Below, piece by piece: positions 59,300 to 64,000 of a stretch of 64,000 nucleotides of DNA. Source of the DNA: JALOLV01 sp046295175 (GTDB taxonomy: Bacteria; Bacteroidota; Bacteroidia; Cytophagales; Spirosomataceae); NCBI GenBank assembly GCA_046295175.1, contig JBKBNY010000001.1:992001-1056000 (forward strand), written 5' to 3'. The notes beneath the pieces are model-generated. The model worked only from the letters and a program-made list of their open reading frames with translations. It did no database searches and was not told where the DNA came from. The number at the start of each line of letters is the position of its first letter. Position 1 is the first letter of the stretch. Position numbers and translations under genes: made by a program.

Positions 59300-60082
59300 T
59301 CATAAAACCCCATTCAAAATACAAATCTGAATCAACGCCGTGGTATCTTTTGCACCAGTTCGGGCAAGCATATTGCGGCGGTGATTATCAACAGTATTTG
59401 GGCTAATATCTAACTTATCGGCAATCTGTTTGGTATCAAAACCCTTTGCTATCAATTTCAGAACCTCCAATTCTCTCGGCGAAACAATGTCTTCATCGTG
59501 GGTTTCGTTTAATTCTGAGAAATAAGTACAAACCTTTCTGTTTTGATTAGCCTCAAATCTAAACCAGTATCCTTTGCCTTTCATCAAATGACTCACATTG
59601 TTGATTAAGAGAAGAGCAAGAAGCGGATTATTGTTTTCATCGACTACCAGAGAAGTACTATTAATGTTCCAGACACTTCGCTCACCGTCAGGATTTATCA
59701 AGTTTGCTCCGCAATAACTAAACCTAAGGTTTTCTTTCTCTTCTTTAGTCATCCGATTCAAAATTTCGATGGTCCAAGCTACAGATACATTCGGAAAATT
59801 CTTGTGTTCGTCGATTAGCCGACTCATAAATCGCTGAATACTTTGCGATAAATCATTATCATCTTCATCAAATGTTTGCTTACGGCTTATAAATACAGGT
59901 TGAAATTTACGAGTATCAAATACTACGACAAAATTTACTTGTTGCTGATGCAGTACACGAACCAAGTCTAACTGGTCTTTAAATTTTTCGTAATCAACCT
60001 CAGCGGACTGCGGATAAAAATCCTCAACCAATTTTACGATTTTCCGCAAATTATGCTCGTTTTGTAAAGACCTTTTCATCAA
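59300..60082 (-). CDS. LuxR-type transcriptional regulator with PAS-like sensor part
   Basis: A 260-aa regulator. The C-terminal GerE helix-turn-helix (about 198-258) is clear: SPRELEVLKLIAKGFDTKQI, ADKLDISPNTVDNHRRNMLA, then TGAKDTTALIQICILNGVL. The N-terminal 190 residues (VNFVVVFDTRKFQPVFISRK, SVWNINSTSLVVDENNNPLL) resemble a PAS-like fold with a long helix. There is no phosphoreceiver domain. Signal and targets unknown. Confidence 0.9.
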   Translation of the reverse strand: MMKRSLQNEHNLRKIVKLVEDFYPQSAEVDYEKFKDQLDLVRVLHQQQVNFVVVFDTRKFQPVFISRKQTFDEDDNDLSQSIQRFMSRLIDEHKNFPNVSVAWTIEILNRMTKEEKENLRFSYCGANLINPDGERSVWNINSTSLVVDENNNPLLALLLINNVSHLMKGKGYWFRFEANQNRKVCTYFSELNETHDEDIVSPRELEVLKLIAKGFDTKQIADKLDISPNTVDNHRRNMLARTGAKDTTALIQICILNGVL

Positions 60083-60260
60083 AAATTGACAATAGTATAT
60101 GATTCACTGAATCCATTTCAGCAAGTTTATTTTTGTGTTGTTTATTTGGGGAAAAGAAGGGTTACTAACTGGATGTGGGATTTTTTTTCTCTGACAAATC
60201 AAAATTAAAACAGGAACTTCGCAATAACTATATTTTCTTAATATTTTTATCCTATGGTAA

Positions 60261-61493
60261 TCAATCTGGTAAAAACGTTAGACGACTCAGCTGGTTCTCA
60301 TCAAACATTTCGTGAGTCAATTCTTGCAGTTGTGTTGCACCGATTTTACGAATCTCATCAAAAATACTTGGCAGCGAGTCAACTCTATCCAAATCCAGAA
60401 TACTTTTTGCCATCATAAGCATAAAACTCTGATTACTTTCTTCGGCCATTGCCAATTGTCCCATCAATTGCTCTTTGGTCGCGTGTAGTTGTTGCTTACC
60501 GAGTGGTTTCTCTTTCAAAAGCTGTATTTCTTTCATAATCAAAGAGTTAGCCTTTTCGAGATTATCCTTATCAGTAGCAAAATAAATGCCAACGAATCCG
60601 GTATCAATAAACGGACTATAATTGGCATCGATACCATAAACCAAGCCGTGTTTTTCTCGAAGTGTCATATTAAATCGAGAATTCAACCCCGGTCCACCAA
60701 GTAAATTTACCAGCATAAAAAACGGCAGACGTTTCTCGTCATTGAGCGGATACGCAGGTCGGCCAATCGCACAATGTGCTTGCGTGATTGGTTTCTTGAT
60801 AGTTACTCGCTGTGGTTTGTAGTTTTTGGGTGGCGTACGTTCCAGCGTAGCTTTGGTCGTTGGTACATCTTTGAGGTACTTCTCTCCTATCTGAATCGCT
60901 TTTTTGAACGGAATATTGCCCACAATCGAAAGTACGATTCGCTCAGTATCCATATTTTGAGCAATAAATTGCTGCAAATCTTTGCGATTAAAAGATTTCA
61001 CGCTCTCTTGTGTACCCAAAATATTGGCTCCAAGCTGATGATTGGCGAAAACTATTCCATCGAAATCGTCTTGGATAGCATCTTCGGGCGAGTCGAGATA
61101 CATCGACATTTCTTCGAGAATCACATTTCGCTCACGCTCAATTTGGTTTTCGGGAAAAGTAGAATTAAACGTAATATCGACCAATAACTCAACCGATTTC
61201 TCGAAATGAGCATCTAAAACCGAAGCATGAAAACAGATTTTTTCTTTGGTTGTGTAGGCATTTAATTCACCCCCTACCGATTCAAGGCGATTTATAATGT
61301 GGTAAGATTTACGCTTTTTTGTACCTTTGAACGCCATATGCTCCCAAAAGTGAGCCAAACCCGTTTGTTCGGGGCGTTCGTCGCGGCTGCCCATATCGAG
61401 CATGATACCACAATGAACTATCTGGGTATAAGGTACTTGACGATGTATGATTCGGATGCCGTTGGGCAGTGTATGTACTTGGTAATCTGACAT
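60261..61493 (-). CDS. M16-family zinc metallopeptidase
   Basis: A 410-aa insulinase/processing-peptidase-type protein. The inverted zinc motif HFWEH (H48, E51, H52) is intact, and the third ligand lies in ERNVILEEMSMYLDSPED (glutamate near 128). The C-terminal M16 half includes the R/Y element (REKHGLVYGIDANYSPF). No signal peptide, so it is probably cytoplasmic. It may process peptides or a modified peptide. A TAATTTTG box (61567-61574, minus) lies upstream. Confidence 0.93.
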   Translation of the reverse strand: MSDYQVHTLPNGIRIIHRQVPYTQIVHCGIMLDMGSRDERPEQTGLAHFWEHMAFKGTKKRKSYHIINRLESVGGELNAYTTKEKICFHASVLDAHFEKSVELLVDITFNSTFPENQIERERNVILEEMSMYLDSPEDAIQDDFDGIVFANHQLGANILGTQESVKSFNRKDLQQFIAQNMDTERIVLSIVGNIPFKKAIQIGEKYLKDVPTTKATLERTPPKNYKPQRVTIKKPITQAHCAIGRPAYPLNDEKRLPFFMLVNLLGGPGLNSRFNMTLREKHGLVYGIDANYSPFIDTGFVGIYFATDKDNLEKANSLIMKEIQLLKEKPLGKQQLHATKEQLMGQLAMAEESNQSFMLMMAKSILDLDRVDSLPSIFDEIRKIGATQLQELTHEMFDENQLSRLTFLPD

Positions 61494-61599
61494 TAATCGA
61501 TGAATAAAAACAAAACGAGTCGATAAGCAACCAGAAAATTATGTGCTAATTGACTCAATTAAACAACAAAATTAGTAAAAAGTAGTTCATTTTTAGCTT

Positions 61600-62682
61600 A
61601 TGCGGATAGGTTTCGATGCCAAAAGGGCTTTCAACAATAATACCGGCCTCGGAAATTACAGTCGGTTCGTCATCGAAGCGTTGCTACAACACGCCCCCGA
61701 TAACGACTACTTTTTGTATAGTCCGAAGGTTTCGGAGAGGAATAAATTCTACCAATCGGTCAAGGCAAAATCAGAAATCAAAAACCCCAAAACCAAAAAT
61801 CCACTTTGGCGTAGTTGGCTGATTAACAATGATTTACAAAAAGACAAGATTGATATTTTTCATGGATTAAGCAATGAAATACCGTTTGGAATCGGCAAAA
61901 CGAATGTCAAATCTATCGTAACGATTCACGATTTGATTTTTCTGCGTTATCCCAAACTTTACCCTGCTATTGACCGCTGGATTTACAACCAAAAATTTAA
62001 GTACGCATGCCAAAATGCCGACGTTGTGATTGCGGTGAGCCAGCAAACCAAAAGAGACATTATTGATTTTTATCGAATAAAAGAAGATAAGGTTCGGGTT
62101 GTTTATCAGGGGATTACCACGCCACCGATTCCTCTCCAATCCTCTTCAAAAAACGAGATAAATAAATACATTCTTTGTGTAGCAACCATCGCCGAACGCA
62201 AAAATCAATTGACCCTCGTCAAAGCATTTGAAGCACTCAATTTGCCAGATTATGAACTCGTTTTGGTTGGTGGCAAAACGTCTTACCAAACACAAATCGA
62301 AGAGTATATTGCCCAAAGAAAACTCCAGAACATCAGGATTCTGAATAATGTTTCTTTTGAAGAATTACCGAATCTTTATGCCAATGCCGATTTGTTTGTG
62401 TATCCGTCAATTTTTGAAGGATTTGGGATTCCAATCATTGAGGCTTTTCAATATAATTTGCCCGTTGTAGCGGCTACTGGCTCGTGTCTGGAAGAAGCTG
62501 GCGGTAGTGGAGCAATCTATGCCAACCCGTTAGATTATCAAGATTTGGCCGAGAAAATGTCACAGGTCTTAAATAATCTTGATTTGTGTAATCAGCTCAT
62601 TATCAACGGAAAAGAGCATTTGAAACAATTCTCAAAAGAGAAAATTGCCAATGACTTGAATATGATTTATAAAGCGATGTAA
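61600..62682 (+). CDS. Family 4 glycosyltransferase
   Basis: A 360-aa GT-B enzyme: N-terminal acceptor half (MRIGFDAKRAFNNNTGLGNY), then the nucleotide-sugar half with YILCVATIAERKNQLTLVKA and the E-x7-E signature PSIFEGFGIPIIEAFQ. It transfers a sugar from a nucleotide donor, probably in surface-glycan assembly. It is followed 62 bp later by an amino-sugar kinase-like gene. Confidence 0.92.
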   Translation: MRIGFDAKRAFNNNTGLGNYSRFVIEALLQHAPDNDYFLYSPKVSERNKFYQSVKAKSEIKNPKTKNPLWRSWLINNDLQKDKIDIFHGLSNEIPFGIGKTNVKSIVTIHDLIFLRYPKLYPAIDRWIYNQKFKYACQNADVVIAVSQQTKRDIIDFYRIKEDKVRVVYQGITTPPIPLQSSSKNEINKYILCVATIAERKNQLTLVKAFEALNLPDYELVLVGGKTSYQTQIEEYIAQRKLQNIRILNNVSFEELPNLYANADLFVYPSIFEGFGIPIIEAFQYNLPVVAATGSCLEEAGGSGAIYANPLDYQDLAEKMSQVLNNLDLCNQLIINGKEHLKQFSKEKIANDLNMIYKAM

Positions 62683-62744
62683 GTGTGTGCGATACCCTCA
62701 AAATAAATCAACAAAACTAAAAATTAACGTAATCAGCGATTCTA

Positions 62745-63584
62745 ATGATATTAATAGCAGACAGTGGCTCAACCAAAACCGATTGGAGGATTTTAGAAGA
62801 AAACCGTGTGGTTGGACAAGCAAAAACCATAGGGTTCAACCCCTACTATCAAGATGCAGATTCGATAGCTAACGAATTAAAAGCCAATCTTTTACCTCAC
62901 TGTGAAGGCACAGTATCAAAGGTGTTTTACTACGGAACTGGCGTGACCAACGACGAAAAAGCAGGAGTTATCAGAGATGCTTTGCAGCAAGTTTTTGAGA
63001 ACTGCGAGGTCGAAGCCCACAGCGATGTTGTCGGAGCCGCTCGTTCGCTTTGCGGACACGAAGCTGGCATAGCTTGTATCTTAGGTACTGGCTCAAATAC
63101 TTGCTATTATGATGGGCAAGAGATTGCATTTAAAGTAGATGCACTTGGGTTTTGGCTTGGCGATGAAGGCAGCGGCGGACACCTCGGCAAGACGCTCGTT
63201 TTGAGTTATTTACACAAGGAAATGCCAGCCGAAATCAGAGAGAAATTTATAAAAAGATACGGAGCTTTAGACCGTCTCGAAATCTTAGATAAAGCCTATC
63301 ATCAACCGTTCCCCAATCGGTACTTTGCTTCTTTCTCTAAGTTTTTATTCGACAATCGCAGTCATCCGTTCTGCTATCGACTTGTTTATGATTGTTTCGT
63401 GCAGTTTTTTGATAAATACGTCTGTAAATATCCCAATCATAAAGAAGTGAAAGTACACGTAGTTGGCTCGGTTGGGTTTTATTACAGCGATATTTTAAGA
63501 CAAGTAGCCAACGACAAAGGCGTTGCGATGAAGAACATCCTCGAAACTCCTATTGCGGGCCTGACGCTCTATCATACGAGGTAA
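62745..63584 (+). CDS. BadF/BadG/BcrA/BcrD ATPase-family, N-acetylglucosamine kinase-like
   Basis: A 279-aa ASKHA-fold protein. MILIADSGSTKTDWRILEEN is the phosphate-1 loop (D-S-G-S-T-K-T), ACILGTGSNTCYYDGQEI gives phosphate-2, and GFWLGDEGSGGHLGKTL is the next signature. In Bacteroidota these are annotated as GlcNAc kinases and probably phosphorylate amino sugars recycled from cell walls. The length is at the short end of the family. Confidence 0.92.
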   Translation: MILIADSGSTKTDWRILEENRVVGQAKTIGFNPYYQDADSIANELKANLLPHCEGTVSKVFYYGTGVTNDEKAGVIRDALQQVFENCEVEAHSDVVGAARSLCGHEAGIACILGTGSNTCYYDGQEIAFKVDALGFWLGDEGSGGHLGKTLVLSYLHKEMPAEIREKFIKRYGALDRLEILDKAYHQPFPNRYFASFSKFLFDNRSHPFCYRLVYDCFVQFFDKYVCKYPNHKEVKVHVVGSVGFYYSDILRQVANDKGVAMKNILETPIAGLTLYHTR

Positions 63585-63600
63585 ATATTTGACACTGCTA

Positions 63601-63631
63601 ACGCTGACAGGGTTTTGAACCCAGTCAGCGT
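63601..63631. repeat. TGACAGGGTT/AACCC-GTCA palindrome
   Basis: ACGCTGACAGGGTT with AACCCAGTCAGCGT, one mismatch, TT loop. It lies between convergent genes and is related to the palindrome inside the GT-C gene at 17610. Confidence 0.75.
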
Positions 63632-63636
63632 TGTGC

Positions 63637-64000
63637 TTACAAATAACTCATTGGGTCGTCGGCAACACGAGTGCCATCATGAAAAGTATTCATCAGTGCG
63701 ATTTCTTCTGCCGAAAGTTCAAAATCAAAAACATCCATATTGGCTTTTAATCTTTCGTAATTGCTCGACTTCGGAATCGTCACAAAACCCTGCTGCACCG
63801 CCCACCTCACCAAGACTTGGTAAGTTGATTTATCGTATTTTTCGGCAATTTTGATTAATCTTGGGTCATTTTGCTTGAGTCCACGCACCAAAGGTGAATA
63901 GGTTTCTATCTGAATTCCCTTCGCCTGACACAACGCAATAGTTTCGGGCTGGTAACAATAGGGAGTCAACTCAAACTGATTAACGGCCGGAATTACTTCG
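63637..64000 (-). CDS. Aldo/keto reductase, 5' part outside the window
   Basis: The C-terminal 121 residues of an NADPH-dependent aldo/keto reductase; the frame stays open to the window edge (VNQFELTPYC). Recognisable are IQIETYSPLVRG, LVRWAVQQGFVTIPKSS (the coenzyme-binding lysine-serine) and the tail LSAEEIALMNTFHDGTRVAD. The fold and cofactor are clear, the substrate is not. Confidence 0.92.
   Translation of the reverse strand, partial: EVIPAVNQFELTPYCYQPETIALCQAKGIQIETYSPLVRGLKQNDPRLIKIAEKYDKSTYQVLVRWAVQQGFVTIPKSSNYERLKANMDVFDFELSAEEIALMNTFHDGTRVADDPMSYL

Noticed and set aside
1..64000. Prophage, integrative element or tRNA-associated island
   Set aside because: No integrase, phage structural gene, tRNA, attachment repeats or conjugation genes were found; only the RAYT and short palindromes are mobile-like.

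Overview
The window looks like a chromosomal stretch from a Bacteroidota bacterium, most likely an aerobic member of the Cytophagales (Emticicia/Arcicella/Runella-like; the genus is inference). Three things point there. A 17-kb cluster encodes alternative complex III (actA-F) fused to a cytochrome c oxidase cluster. Promoters match the Bacteroidota form (TTG/TTTG, 19-23 bp, TAnnTTTG) and Shine-Dalgarno sites are weak. Typical families are present: Uma2, PorT-like barrels, Gfo/Idh/MocA, WbqC, S9 peptidases and a TolB-propeller amidohydrolase. I saw no rRNA, tRNA, CRISPR array, prophage or complete insertion sequence.

Layout. 0-9.5 kb: pseudouridine synthase, two tandem secreted paralogs beside a membrane-anchored winged-helix regulator, phosphatidylserine synthase, aldose epimerase, Uma2 nuclease, a decayed LytTR regulator in an AT-rich gap, and a periplasmic GFOR-like oxidoreductase. 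9.5-14.8 kb: flippase, YCII protein, a MocR regulator divergent from a GNAT acetyltransferase, a five-unit 92-bp tandem repeat, and an FMN-binding protein. 14.9-20.4 kb: solo McrC, GT-C membrane protein, WbqC, a PIN toxin with a tiny overlapping upstream gene, and a NeuD-like acyltransferase. 20.4-34.2 kb: housekeeping and metabolic genes (FtsB-like, thioredoxin-fold, RNA m5C methyltransferase, RidA, UvrD/PcrA helicase, AraC regulator, acyl-CoA dehydrogenase) plus a REP-associated transposase (RAYT).

34.3-51.3 kb (all minus strand): actABCDEF, ctaC, ctaD, ctaA, ctaB, two subunit III genes, subunit IV, SCO, DUF420 and a small CxxC membrane protein. Together these build a quinol-to-oxygen chain with its heme A and copper assembly factors. 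Upstream, at 51.46-51.64 kb, a separate promoter plus intrinsic terminator outlines a candidate ~140-nt RNA. 51.7-58.2 kb: two large secreted beta-propeller hydrolases in divergent orientation. 58.3-64 kb: sugar isomerase, LuxR regulator, M16 peptidase, GT4 glycosyltransferase, GlcNAc-kinase-like protein and an aldo/keto reductase cut by the window edge.

The dominant unexplained layer is a set of short palindromic repeats. They include 22-bp GTAG-headed REP-like units, CCGTGRCACGG hairpins, AACCGTTAAAACGGTT units flanking the RAYT, and three repeat-derived segments that sit in frame inside genes.
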